Positions 33,691 to 41,693 of a stretch of 54,894 bases of DNA are shown piece by piece; position 1 is the stretch's first letter; every line of letters starts with the position of its first letter. The translations under genes and the position numbers were made by a program. The notes beneath the pieces are model-generated. The model was not told the DNA's origin. It was given only the letters and a program-made list of their open reading frames with translations, and ran no database searches. Source of the DNA: Bacteroidales bacterium (GTDB taxonomy: Bacteria; Bacteroidota; Bacteroidia; Bacteroidales; WCHB1-69). The stretch is taken from positions 1 to 54,894 of the forward strand of contig JAGCCZ010000068.1 in assembly GCA_017651425.1 (NCBI GenBank). The letters are read 5' to 3'.

Positions 33691-34821
33691 ATGTCCGAAG
33701 TGTCTCTTCCGAGCCTCGTCGTAATTATTTTTGGAACCATAACTTTCATAGAACTAGCATATTACTATCTTATATATGCTCGTTTCTCCTTCCAAAGGAA
33801 AAAGCCGCAAAAGTCGCTGTACCAGCCGCCTGTATCGGTTGTCATGGTGGCAAAAGATGCTGCTGGTGTCCTTTTGAAGACCCTTCCCAAATTCCTGAAT
33901 CAGCAATATGGCGATTTTGAAGTGGTGGTGGTGGACGACAATTCCCAAGATGACACCAAGCTTTTGATTTTGGAATACCAACAGCAATACACAAATCTGA
34001 AGCTGGTGGAGCTTGACACCGCTGTCACGACCATCCGTGGCGAGAAATTCGCCCTTTCCATGGGCATTCGCTGCGCCTCCCACCCTTTCCTGCTGGTTAC
34101 AAGTCCCGAGTGCGCCCCCACCTCCACCCACTGGCTGGAGAAAATGGCCGGCAACTTTGAGGGCGGCAAGCAGATTGTCTTGGGATACAGTTCTTTTGAG
34201 AAGAAGAACAATCCCTTCAACCGCTTGCTCCACTTCGACAACCTGTCGAATGCCATCCAGTATTTCTCGCTGGCGCGGATCCACTCCCCCTATCGCGGCG
34301 ACGCCAAGAACATGGGATTCACGGAGCAGGTGTTTACCCAACAACGCGGCTTTGCCAAGCACAACCATATCAGCTATGGCGAGGAGGACATCTTCATTTC
34401 CCGCGCTGCGAACAGGAACAACACCGGAATAGAGTATTCCCCCGATGCCGTCACCATCCTGCAACGCGGTGCCCTTCACCACTATTGGAAGGACCACAAG
34501 CAAGGCCTGTACTACACACGCCGCTACAACACCTTCCGCAACAGATTCCTGCTCACCAGCTACGCTATTGTCAACCTGCTGTTTTATGTCGCACTGGCCT
34601 TTGCCATTGTTTACAGCATCGGAAACATTCTCCTAATTGCCATCACGGCAGGCATTGCCGCTGTGAGAATCATCAGCCAATACTTCGTCTTTGGCTTCGC
34701 CGCCAAGAAACTCAACGAGAAGCAAGTGATCCCGGGACTTATCCTCTACGATCTCCTGTTCGCTCTGCTGAATCCGCTATATTTCATTGATGCTCAAATT
34801 CGTCACGATAGATTTTTATAA
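33691..34821 (+). CDS. Membrane-anchored GT2 glycosyltransferase with unusual DxD region
   Basis: A 376-residue protein. It has an N-terminal helix (about 7-30), a GT-A domain starting VSVVMVAKDAAGVL with VVVVDDNSQDDT near 75-86, and C-terminal helices at about 290-310, 315-335 and 345-365. The position where related Bacteroidetes enzymes show a DADC-type metal motif reads TSPECAPTSTHWLEKM here, so the second Asp pair is missing; the later acidic motif GEEDIFI is kept. It may be a glycan polymer or lipid glycosyltransferase, or a member with altered metal use. Its stop shares one base with the start of the sigma-factor gene (TAATG). Confidence 0.8.
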   Translation: MSEVSLPSLVVIIFGTITFIELAYYYLIYARFSFQRKKPQKSLYQPPVSVVMVAKDAAGVLLKTLPKFLNQQYGDFEVVVVDDNSQDDTKLLILEYQQQYTNLKLVELDTAVTTIRGEKFALSMGIRCASHPFLLVTSPECAPTSTHWLEKMAGNFEGGKQIVLGYSSFEKKNNPFNRLLHFDNLSNAIQYFSLARIHSPYRGDAKNMGFTEQVFTQQRGFAKHNHISYGEEDIFISRAANRNNTGIEYSPDAVTILQRGALHHYWKDHKQGLYYTRRYNTFRNRFLLTSYAIVNLLFYVALAFAIVYSIGNILLIAITAGIAAVRIISQYFVFGFAAKKLNEKQVIPGLILYDLLFALLNPLYFIDAQIRHDRFL

Positions 34822-35429
34822 TGGAAAACCCCTGCACCACAGAAAAAGCCAGACGTGATTACGTCTTGTTGCGTAAGGCACTCGACAACAATGACCAAAA
34901 GGCATACGCCGAGTTGATGAGTCTCTATCGCGACAGCATTTACTACATGCTCATGAAAATTGTCAAGAACAGCGATGACGCCGAGGACTTGACATTGGAG
35001 ACCTTTGGAAAGGCCTTCCGCTATTTGGACAAATACACGCCGCAATACGCCTTCTCCACATGGCTCTTCAGGATTGCCGTCAACAACAGCATTGACTATA
35101 TCCGGCACAAGAACAACTCGCCCCAGTGTCTGGAGGACGATCTTTCCACGGCCAACACCCAGCTGCTCATCGACCGGTCGCAGTCCAACACCACGCCCAC
35201 ACCGGAGCAGGAGGTGATCGACAAACAGCGCATCCGCATGATGCGTCTCGCTGTGGCCCAGCTTCCCGACAAATACCGGAAGGTGGTCGAGCTGCGCTAC
35301 TATCAGGAGCTCTCTTACGACGAGATTGCCGAAGAACTGAATATTTCCCTCTCCAACGTCAAGATCCAGCTGCTGAGGGCCAAAAACATGCTCTCGCAAA
35401 TCATGGTCAACGTCAAGAACTCCATATAG
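34821..35429 (+). CDS. RNA polymerase sigma-70 family factor (ECF-like)
   Basis: A 202-residue sigma factor. Region 2 (about 35-105) includes SDDAEDLTLETFGKAFRYL and FSTWLFRIAVNNSIDYIR. Region 4 (about 143-195) has PDKYRKVVELRYYQELSYDE followed by the helix-turn-helix IAEELNISLSNVKIQLLRAK. No region 1 or 3 is seen, so it is of the ECF type. No anti-sigma gene lies next to it; the upstream gene, overlapping by one base, is a membrane glycosyltransferase. A link to the STAS antagonist at 11.2 kb is conceivable but 23 kb away and unsupported. The targets are unknown. Confidence 0.9.
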   Translation: MENPCTTEKARRDYVLLRKALDNNDQKAYAELMSLYRDSIYYMLMKIVKNSDDAEDLTLETFGKAFRYLDKYTPQYAFSTWLFRIAVNNSIDYIRHKNNSPQCLEDDLSTANTQLLIDRSQSNTTPTPEQEVIDKQRIRMMRLAVAQLPDKYRKVVELRYYQELSYDEIAEELNISLSNVKIQLLRAKNMLSQIMVNVKNSI

Positions 35430-35461
35430 GGGATTTATTGCGCCCTTGCTGATCCGCAAAT

Positions 35462-36229
35462 TTATTCTTCCACAGGAATCGTGATTCCATCAATGCCCAA
35501 AAAGACATTGTCGGGCAAGGTGGGTGCAACCTCCTCATATAGCCCCATTTTGTCAGATATATGGGTCAGATAGGCTTGTCTGGGCTGTAATTGCCTGATG
35601 ATGGACAAAGCCTGGTCGAGGTTGAAGTGCGAATAGTGCTCTTTCTTCCGCAAAGCGTTGATTACCAACACATCGAGTCCTTGCAGCTTTCGCAACTCCG
35701 ATTCCGAGATAAAACTGGCATCCGTGATATAGGCAAGTTTCCCGATGCGATAGCCCAGTATGGGCAACGTGAGGTGCCGCACATGGATGGGGGTGATTTC
35801 AACGTCCTTGACCGTGAAGGGATCGTCGCGAACAGGGAAAAGTTGCAGTGCAGGCACGCCAGGATACGGATTGGGACGGAAAGCGTAGTCGAAATCTTTG
35901 CGGATGACATTGAGCACGCGCTGCAAGCCATAGACATGCATCGGAGCATTCATCATGAAATAGATGGGGCGGATGTCGTCAAGGCCGGCGAGATGGTCTT
36001 TATGCTCATGGGTCATCAGGATGGCGTCCACGCGGGTGATATTGCTGCGCAGCATTTGTTGCCGCAAATCGGGACCCGCGTCGATAAGAATATGGACATC
36101 CCCGATTTCCACGAACGCAGAGGTGCGCAATCGCTTGTCACGCACGTCTTGTGACTGACAGACAGCACAGTTGCAACCCACCACGGGCACACCCTGCGAC
36201 GTTCCGGTTCCTAAAAGCGTAATCTGCAT
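35462..36229 (-). CDS. MBL-fold metal-dependent hydrolase (PhnP/RNase Z-like)
   Basis: A 255-residue metallo-beta-lactamase-fold protein. It starts MQITLLGTGTSQGVPVVGCNCAVC; the cysteine pair suits the PhnP-like phosphodiesterase branch. The metal motif is MTHEHKDHLAGLDDI (about 71-85), followed by HVRHLTLPILGYRIG and YITDASFIS with later Asp and His ligands (SHFNLDQAL, YLTHIS). It probably cleaves a cyclic or linear phosphodiester; the exact substrate is unknown. The start at 36229 is chosen over 36253 because it opens directly with the beta strand and follows the -7 box at 36250-36258. It is convergent with the sigma-factor gene. Confidence 0.88.
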   Translation of the reverse strand: MQITLLGTGTSQGVPVVGCNCAVCQSQDVRDKRLRTSAFVEIGDVHILIDAGPDLRQQMLRSNITRVDAILMTHEHKDHLAGLDDIRPIYFMMNAPMHVYGLQRVLNVIRKDFDYAFRPNPYPGVPALQLFPVRDDPFTVKDVEITPIHVRHLTLPILGYRIGKLAYITDASFISESELRKLQGLDVLVINALRKKEHYSHFNLDQALSIIRQLQPRQAYLTHISDKMGLYEEVAPTLPDNVFLGIDGITIPVEE

Positions 36230-36249
36230 CCTTTTTTTCAAATCAGGCG

Positions 36250-36258
36250 GCAAAAATA
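36250..36258 (-). promoter_or_regulatory. -7 promoter box of the MBL-fold hydrolase gene
   Basis: The minus strand reads TATTTTTGC (exact match), 21 bases before the ATG at 36229. Confidence 0.55.
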
Positions 36259-36336
36259 CAAAAATAAGTGATTAGAGGTTTGTCGGCAGCCCAAGATTCC
36301 GGGAAGTCGTGAGGAAACGTCATGCCCTATCGGTGA

Positions 36337-37725
36337 CTAATTGTACTTTAGCACAACTGGCAACCCATCTGCACCCGTGCCACGCGGCAGCGTGACTGAC
36401 ACTTGTCCGCCTTTCAGCTTGTATTTCAACTTCTCGCCCGTGGACAACACGATCAGGTCGCTGTGTTTCGCCGGGAGGTTGAAACGCCATTCCAAGGTCG
36501 TACCCACACTGCGATTGTCGCCAACAGTAACAATCGCATACCGTTCAGAACCGTCCTTGCTCTGCGTGAACCAGATGTTGCCTTCGTTGCTGACCACCAA
36601 AGGACGTGAGCCGTAAATGGCCTCGCCGTTGACCCGCAGCCACTCCCCTATCGTGGTCAGCCGCTCCACCACCACCGGTTCAATGAGGCCTTGCGGGGTC
36701 GGGCCGACCCCTAATAACAAACTGCCGCCCTTGGCCACGACTTCCACCAACGTGTTGAGCACCTCTCTCGGGGTCTTGAACGTTGCGCCAGGCACATAGC
36801 CCCAGTCCTTGCTCAAGGGCATGCAGGTCTCCCACGGGTACGACAGCTGCTTGTCCGGCACCATCTTCTCCGGTGTCCTGTAGTTTTCGTACTTGCCCGT
36901 CACCGTGCGGTCCACAATAATCAGGCCCGGCTGGTTCTCGCGCGCTTTCTTGGCAATGCGGTCCATGCCGATGTCCTCCTTCGGGGCACGCACCCAGCCG
37001 CCATCCAGCCAGAGGATGTCAATTTCACCATAACGTGAGGTAATCTCATCTATCTGATTATATACAAACTCCTTATATCTATTCCAACGATATGGATGAT
37101 TCTCAATTTTGTAGTTGACGTGCCGGTCAGGTGTGGCGTAGCGGTCCCACCAATAGTCTTGTGAATGCCAGTCGGGCTTGGAGTAGTAGGCGCCGACCAT
37201 CATGCCTTGGCGACGGAATGCATCGAACACATACTTGGCTACATCGGCTTTGGGGTTGCCGGCAAACGGTCCCTTGGCGATGGAGTAGTCGCTGAACTTG
37301 GTGTCGTACATCGCAAAGCCGTCGTGGTGCTTGGTTGTGAAGACCACATATTTCATGCCTGCCTTCTTGGCCGCGTCCGCCCACTGGTCAGGGTCGAACT
37401 GCTGGGGGTTGAACATCTTGTTGAGATTCCAATACCAACGTTTGTATTCATCGTAGCGCATGTTGCTGTCGCGCGGAATCCAATCCTCGTCCTCCGAGCA
37501 GATGGACCACGACTCCACGATGCCGGGCACAGCATAGATGCCCCAGTGAATGAGCATGCCGAACTTGAGGTCCTGCCACTGGGCGAGCTTGGCCTGCACG
37601 GCCGGGTCGGTGGGTGGCAAATACGCGGCATTCAGGTTCAGGTCAGGGTTGGCTTGGTCGGCATTCTGGGCCAGCAACGGCCATGTGAGGGCCACAAGGT
37701 AGCAAAGAAGAAGGAAGCGTTTCAT
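36337..37725 (-). CDS. Secreted alpha-L-fucosidase, GH29
   Basis: A 462-residue glycosidase with a signal peptide (about 1-19, ending PLLAQN). Family GH29 features are AQWQDLKFGMLIHWGIYAVPG (about 45-65), YVVFTTKHHDGFAMYDTKFSDY (about 130-151) and DILWLDGGWV (about 235-244), where the Asp is the expected nucleophile. It removes terminal alpha-L-fucose from glycans such as host mucin or plant material. The start is the ATG at 37725; the open frame continues upstream to 37905, but that part lacks a signal and crosses the promoter. With the GH78 enzyme it makes two deoxyhexose-releasing enzymes in the window, although they are not clustered. Confidence 0.92.
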   Translation of the reverse strand: MKRFLLLCYLVALTWPLLAQNADQANPDLNLNAAYLPPTDPAVQAKLAQWQDLKFGMLIHWGIYAVPGIVESWSICSEDEDWIPRDSNMRYDEYKRWYWNLNKMFNPQQFDPDQWADAAKKAGMKYVVFTTKHHDGFAMYDTKFSDYSIAKGPFAGNPKADVAKYVFDAFRRQGMMVGAYYSKPDWHSQDYWWDRYATPDRHVNYKIENHPYRWNRYKEFVYNQIDEITSRYGEIDILWLDGGWVRAPKEDIGMDRIAKKARENQPGLIIVDRTVTGKYENYRTPEKMVPDKQLSYPWETCMPLSKDWGYVPGATFKTPREVLNTLVEVVAKGGSLLLGVGPTPQGLIEPVVVERLTTIGEWLRVNGEAIYGSRPLVVSNEGNIWFTQSKDGSERYAIVTVGDNRSVGTTLEWRFNLPAKHSDLIVLSTGEKLKYKLKGGQVSVTLPRGTGADGLPVVLKYN

Positions 37726-37745
37726 ATCGTTGTTTTTTGGGAAGC

Positions 37746-37754
37746 GCAAAAATA
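37746..37754 (-). promoter_or_regulatory. -7 promoter box of the fucosidase gene
   Basis: The minus strand reads TATTTTTGC (exact match), 21 bases before the ATG at 37725. Confidence 0.6.
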
Positions 37755-37765
37755 CAAAAAAAATG

Positions 37766-37774
37766 TATCTTTGC
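37766..37774 (+). promoter_or_regulatory. -7 promoter box of the HdrB-like gene
   Basis: TATCTTTGC (exact match) lies 26 bases before the ATG at 37800 and only 11 bases from the oppositely directed fucosidase box. Confidence 0.6.
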
Positions 37775-37799
37775 AGCCTTGTATCAGACCCCATAGACA

Positions 37800-38852
37800 A
37801 TGAAAAGATATTGGAACGAGTACCAAAAGGAAATTGCCGATGACCACTTCTTTTACGAGCGGAGTTGCATCCGGCAGACCTTCTTTCCCGGTTCGGAGGC
37901 CGCATTTCTGAACATCCTGCGCAACGACCTGGGCAAAGACATCTACGACTCTTCGCATCAGCACACCTGCACAGGCATCGGCTACCATGCCGATGTGGTG
38001 CCTTTCGAGACGACCATGACCGTGGTGGCGCGACTTTTTTCGCTGATGTCCGAACACGGCTACGAGAACTATGTGCCTTCCTGCGTCACCTCCTTCGGCG
38101 TGATGACAGAGATTATCGAGAAATGGCACGAGAGTCCCGAATTATTGGAGCAGGCACGCGAATACCTGCGCAAGGCCACGGGCCGCGAGTTCGAGATTCC
38201 CAAGAATATTGCCCATCCTTCCGACCTGATCTACAAATTCCGCTTCGATCTGAAGAAGAAGATGAAATACCAGTTAGTGAACCGCTTTACGGGCAAACCG
38301 CTGCGTGGCGTGGAGCATATCGGATGCCATTATGCCAAGATCTTCCCCAAGCACGGCATCGGCAATGCCGAATTTCCATACGTGTTGGCTGGCATGATTG
38401 AGGCGTGGGGCGGCGAGGTCATCGACTACCCGGAACGTCGTCACTGCTGCGGTTTCGGCTTCCGCCAGTATCTCGTACAAGAAAACCGCGGCTACTCAGT
38501 CTCCAACTCCAAGAAAAAGTTCGAGTCTATGGAACCATACGAGCCCGATTTCATTGTGGCCAACTGTCCGGGCTGCACGATGTTCCTCGACAAATGGCAA
38601 TACACTATCGCCGAGATGGAGCACAAGACCTACGACAAAAACGGCTACGGCATTCCTGTCCTCTCCTACGAGGAGTTGGCCGGATTGCTGTTGGGCTATG
38701 ACCCGTGGACGCTCGGCCTGCAGCTGCACCAAGTGCAGTGTGAGAGCCTCCTCAACAAAATCGGCATTCAATTCGACCCCGACTCCAAATACAAAGGTGT
38801 TGATGGGAAGGTGCTTTCCCTGCCCGACAAGCCTGCCGTATTGAAAGTCTGA
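37800..38852 (+). CDS. HdrB-like cysteine-rich (CCG domain) redox protein
   Basis: A 350-residue protein with two cysteine-rich domains as in subunit B of heterodisulfide reductase and related GlpC/LutA proteins. The C-terminal domain is complete: GCHYAK near 176, HCCGFGF near 216 and NCPGCTMF near 256. The N-terminal one is degenerate but keeps isolated cysteines (ERSCIRQ, QHTCTGIGYH, PSCVTSFG). Such domains hold non-cubane iron-sulfur clusters and act in disulfide or quinone redox steps. The HdrA-like flavoprotein gene follows after 33 bases. No HdrC is encoded beside them. In a non-methanogen the substrate is unknown. Confidence 0.85.
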   Translation: MKRYWNEYQKEIADDHFFYERSCIRQTFFPGSEAAFLNILRNDLGKDIYDSSHQHTCTGIGYHADVVPFETTMTVVARLFSLMSEHGYENYVPSCVTSFGVMTEIIEKWHESPELLEQAREYLRKATGREFEIPKNIAHPSDLIYKFRFDLKKKMKYQLVNRFTGKPLRGVEHIGCHYAKIFPKHGIGNAEFPYVLAGMIEAWGGEVIDYPERRHCCGFGFRQYLVQENRGYSVSNSKKKFESMEPYEPDFIVANCPGCTMFLDKWQYTIAEMEHKTYDKNGYGIPVLSYEELAGLLLGYDPWTLGLQLHQVQCESLLNKIGIQFDPDSKYKGVDGKVLSLPDKPAVLKV

Positions 38853-38885
38853 ACCTGAACAAAACATATCATCCAAAACGAAACA

Positions 38886-39881
38886 ATGAAAAACATCGCC
38901 ATCATAGGAGCTGGCCCTGCCGGCATCGAAGCCGCCAGCATTCTGGCTCAACAACACAATGTCACCCTCTTTGAGAAGGAGAAGACTCCGCTCACCAACA
39001 TCCGCAACAAAGCACTCCTGTTCCCGGACTTCTCCTCCGCCGACGAGCTGGCCGACCGGTTGGAAGCCAAACTAAACCATGACAACATCACCCTCCTCGC
39101 TGAGACGGCCATCACGGACCTGCACCGCGAAGGCGGTCTGTGGATGACCACCGATGACAAAGGGACAAAACGTTCCTACGAGAAGGTGCTCATAGCCACG
39201 GGCTACCAGGTCTTCGACGCGACCCGCAAGGAAGAGTTAGGCTACGGGATCTACCAAGGTGTCATCACCTCCCTCGACTTGGAGAAGATGGTCAAGGCTG
39301 GCAAAATCGTCAACACCATGGGGGACACTCCCAAGCAGGTGGTCTTCCTGCAGTGCGTCGGCTCGCGCGACGAGAAGAGCGGCAACAACTACTGCTCCAA
39401 GGTCTGCTGTGTGACGGCTGTGAAACAGGCTATCGAGGTCAAGCGCCTCTCCCCTGCCACCAATGTACACCTCTTCTACATGGACCTGCGCATGTGGGGC
39501 CAAGGTTTCGAGGAGATGTACCGCACTGCGCAAGAGGAGTACGACATCAACTTCGTGCGCGGCCGCATCTCGGAGGCCGCCGCCACATACGACGGGGGCA
39601 TACAGCTCAAGGCAGAGGACACGCTCATGGGAATCCCGTTGAACATGAACACCGACCTGCTTGTGTTGATGGTGGGCATGTGCCCCTCTAACGGCACAAT
39701 GGAACTGGCCAAGTCCGTCCATATTGACGGATTGTATGGCTTCGCCCAAAGCGTTGAAGAGCATCTCAATGACAACTTCACGAAGGAAGAGGGATTGTTT
39801 GTCGCAGGCAGTTGTAAGCGCCCGATGAGCGTCAACGACACCATCCAGGATGCCCGTGCCGCCGCCATTGCCATGCTTTAA
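38886..39881 (+). CDS. HdrA-like FAD-dependent oxidoreductase
   Basis: A 331-residue flavoprotein. It opens with the FAD-binding motif IAIIGAGPAGIEAA and contains the HdrA hallmark LQCVGSRDEKSG...YCSKVCC with Cys157, Cys170, Cys174 and Cys175. It ends FVAGSCKRPMSVNDTIQDA, as in the C-terminal FAD segment of HdrA. Archaeal HdrA is about 650 residues with extra ferredoxin-type cluster domains; those are absent here. It probably accepts electrons and passes them with the HdrB-like partner encoded just upstream. The next gene (DRWG repeats) begins 10 bases downstream. Confidence 0.88.
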   Translation: MKNIAIIGAGPAGIEAASILAQQHNVTLFEKEKTPLTNIRNKALLFPDFSSADELADRLEAKLNHDNITLLAETAITDLHREGGLWMTTDDKGTKRSYEKVLIATGYQVFDATRKEELGYGIYQGVITSLDLEKMVKAGKIVNTMGDTPKQVVFLQCVGSRDEKSGNNYCSKVCCVTAVKQAIEVKRLSPATNVHLFYMDLRMWGQGFEEMYRTAQEEYDINFVRGRISEAAATYDGGIQLKAEDTLMGIPLNMNTDLLVLMVGMCPSNGTMELAKSVHIDGLYGFAQSVEEHLNDNFTKEEGLFVAGSCKRPMSVNDTIQDARAAAIAML

Positions 39882-39890
39882 TACAACACG

Positions 39891-40325
39891 ATGAAAAAAA
39901 CTCTCCCCTTCCTGTTAATCCTACTCACCGTGCAGACCGTTTCCGCCCAGTATATCCGGGCAAAAGACCGCTGGGGTGAAAAGCTCTTCTATGTGGATGG
40001 CAACACCATTCGCGAACGGGACCAATGGGGGCAGCAGCTGCTCTATTTAGACGGCAGCACCGTGCGCGAGAAAGACCGCTGGGGACAGCAGCTCTTCTAC
40101 ATGGACGGCAACACGGTGCGCGTGAAGGATCGATGGGGTGAGCAGCTTCTCTTTTTCGACGGCCTTACCATCCGTCTCAAAGACCGCTGGGGCGAGAAAC
40201 TGTTCTATCTTGATGGCCAAACGCTCCGCATCAAGGACCGTTGGGGCGACCCGCTCATCTATTTCGAGACCATCCCGGACAAGTGGATTATCACGGCAAT
40301 CGCACTCGTGCTGTTGGCTGATTGA
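39891..40325 (+). CDS. Exported protein of six 18-residue DRWG repeats
   Basis: A 144-residue protein with a signal peptide (about 1-19, TVSAQ). Residues about 24-126 are six copies (the last incomplete) of an 18-residue unit with consensus [KR]D[RQ]WG[EQ][KQ]L[FL]Y[xD]DG[NSQL]T[IVL]R[xE]. A hydrophobic C-terminal helix follows (WIITAIALVLLAD). The pattern suggests repeated beta hairpins, each with a Trp and a DG turn, reminiscent of but not the same as MORN or WG repeats. It begins 10 bases after the HdrA-like gene, so it is probably in the same transcript. Its function is unknown; I do not recognise a named family. Confidence 0.8.
   Translation: MKKTLPFLLILLTVQTVSAQYIRAKDRWGEKLFYVDGNTIRERDQWGQQLLYLDGSTVREKDRWGQQLFYMDGNTVRVKDRWGEQLLFFDGLTIRLKDRWGEKLFYLDGQTLRIKDRWGDPLIYFETIPDKWIITAIALVLLAD
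39961..40263 (+). repeat. 54-bp coding repeats (KDRWGxxLxYxDGxTxRx)
   Basis: Six in-frame units of 54 bp encode the octadecapeptide, the last truncated. Protein identity between units is much higher than DNA identity at third positions, which suggests selection on the protein rather than very recent duplication. Confidence 0.8.
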
Positions 40326-40390
40326 TTTTAGATTGTATGATTTTGCGGATCTTGTTCCCTGAACCCAAAAACCTATATTCCATTACAAAT

Positions 40391-41692
40391 ATGAATTTCG
40401 AAGACCTACGCCGGCAATATCCTGTTTTTGAATACAACTCGTACCATTACGAATTGGTGGATAATGCTTTGCATATAACATTCAATTTTGCCATCCCGGA
40501 CGGAATTTTTTTTCACCCTCACATGGTGCTAAAGCCCGGAAGACATGCCCGATGGCCCGAAGACATTTCCATCTTGGATGGAATCATCTTCAACATTGGG
40601 ATGATTGAGTTGATCAGCTATTGGAAATGCACCTGTAGCCCTCGCTTGCGCATCCACGGGTACAAGCTTGATGACAACCAGCAGTTTTTCTGGAGAAAGC
40701 TCTATTGGAACGGACTCGGCGAGTTTTTCTTCAAAAACCATATCCACAGCAATCACGAAGAGTTTCTCAACTTCGAGTTTCCCGATGAAGCACCGGATAC
40801 ATCGTCGTTGACCTACCCGTTCACAGAGGAAAGCCGCCGGGTGATTGTGCCCATCGGCGGCGGCAAGGACTCCGTGGTGACCTTGGAGGAACTGCGCCGC
40901 GAGCGTGAGGTGGTGCCCTTCATCATCAACCCGCGCGGTGCCACGTTGGACTGCGCCCGTGTGGCCGGTTTCACTGCCCCCGACGATATCATCATCCTCG
41001 AACGCCAGATTGACCCCATGCTGCTTGAGCTGAACAAGGAGGGTTATCTCAACGGACACACGCCCTTCTCCGCCATGTTGGCGTTCTACACCACCCTGCT
41101 TGGCGCCGTCACCGGAGTCCGCGATGTGGCCCTCTCCAACGAGTCGTCCGCCAACGAGCCGACCATTCCCGGCACATACGTCAACCACCAGTACTCTAAA
41201 TCCTTGGAATTCGAGGAGGACTTTCGTGAATATGTCCATGACTTCATGGGCGACTGCAACCACTATTACAGCCATCTGCGCCCGCTCAACGAGTTGCAGA
41301 TTGCCGAGCGTTTTGCCCAATATCCTCAGTATTTCCCCGTCTTCAAGAGCTGTAACGCCGGCAGCAAAGAGAACAAATGGTGCTGCAACTGCCCGAAATG
41401 CCTCTTCGCCTTCATCATCCTCTCCCCTTTCATTCCACGCGAGGAGCTGAAAAAAATCTTCGGGGAGGACTTGCTTGACAAACCCGAATTGGAACACACC
41501 TTCGATGAACTGACCGGTCTGAGTCCCTACAAGCCCTTTGAATGCGTGGGCACCCTCAAGGAGGTCAATGAGGCCATCCATCGCATCCTTGACACCCATC
41601 AGGACCTGTATCTCATCAAGCACTACATCAACGCCCAACTCGCCCAACTCGACGATGCGATGATGGAAGACTATATCAATATGGCACCGTGA
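40391..41692 (+). CDS. MurL-family protein (UDP-MurNAc-L-Ala-L-Glu epimerase homologue)
   Basis: A 433-residue protein. It has the PP-loop-like motif VPIGGGKDSVVTLEEL (about 155-170), then LNGHTPFSAMLAFY, SNESSANEPTIPG, NHQYSKSLEFEEDF, and a cysteine motif FKSCNAGS...KWCCNCPKCLFAF, ending with KPFECVG. This order (GGGKDS, LNGH, NE-SA-EPT, NHQYSKS-FE, CN, CPKC, KPFECVG) matches, from memory, MurL of Xanthomonas, which with MurD2 offers a route to D-Glu in peptidoglycan that bypasses glutamate racemase. No MurD2 gene is in the window. The start at 40391 (MNFEDLRRQYP) is chosen over the ATG at 40322, which overlaps the preceding gene. The family call is good; the activity in this organism is inferred. 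Confidence 0.7.
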   Translation: MNFEDLRRQYPVFEYNSYHYELVDNALHITFNFAIPDGIFFHPHMVLKPGRHARWPEDISILDGIIFNIGMIELISYWKCTCSPRLRIHGYKLDDNQQFFWRKLYWNGLGEFFFKNHIHSNHEEFLNFEFPDEAPDTSSLTYPFTEESRRVIVPIGGGKDSVVTLEELRREREVVPFIINPRGATLDCARVAGFTAPDDIIILERQIDPMLLELNKEGYLNGHTPFSAMLAFYTTLLGAVTGVRDVALSNESSANEPTIPGTYVNHQYSKSLEFEEDFREYVHDFMGDCNHYYSHLRPLNELQIAERFAQYPQYFPVFKSCNAGSKENKWCCNCPKCLFAFIILSPFIPREELKKIFGEDLLDKPELEHTFDELTGLSPYKPFECVGTLKEVNEAIHRILDTHQDLYLIKHYINAQLAQLDDAMMEDYINMAP

Positions 41693-41693
41693 A

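Noticed and set aside
37726..37905. 60-residue N-terminal extension of the fucosidase
   Set aside because: It overlaps both divergent promoters and the next gene; the signal peptide starts at the ATG at 37725.
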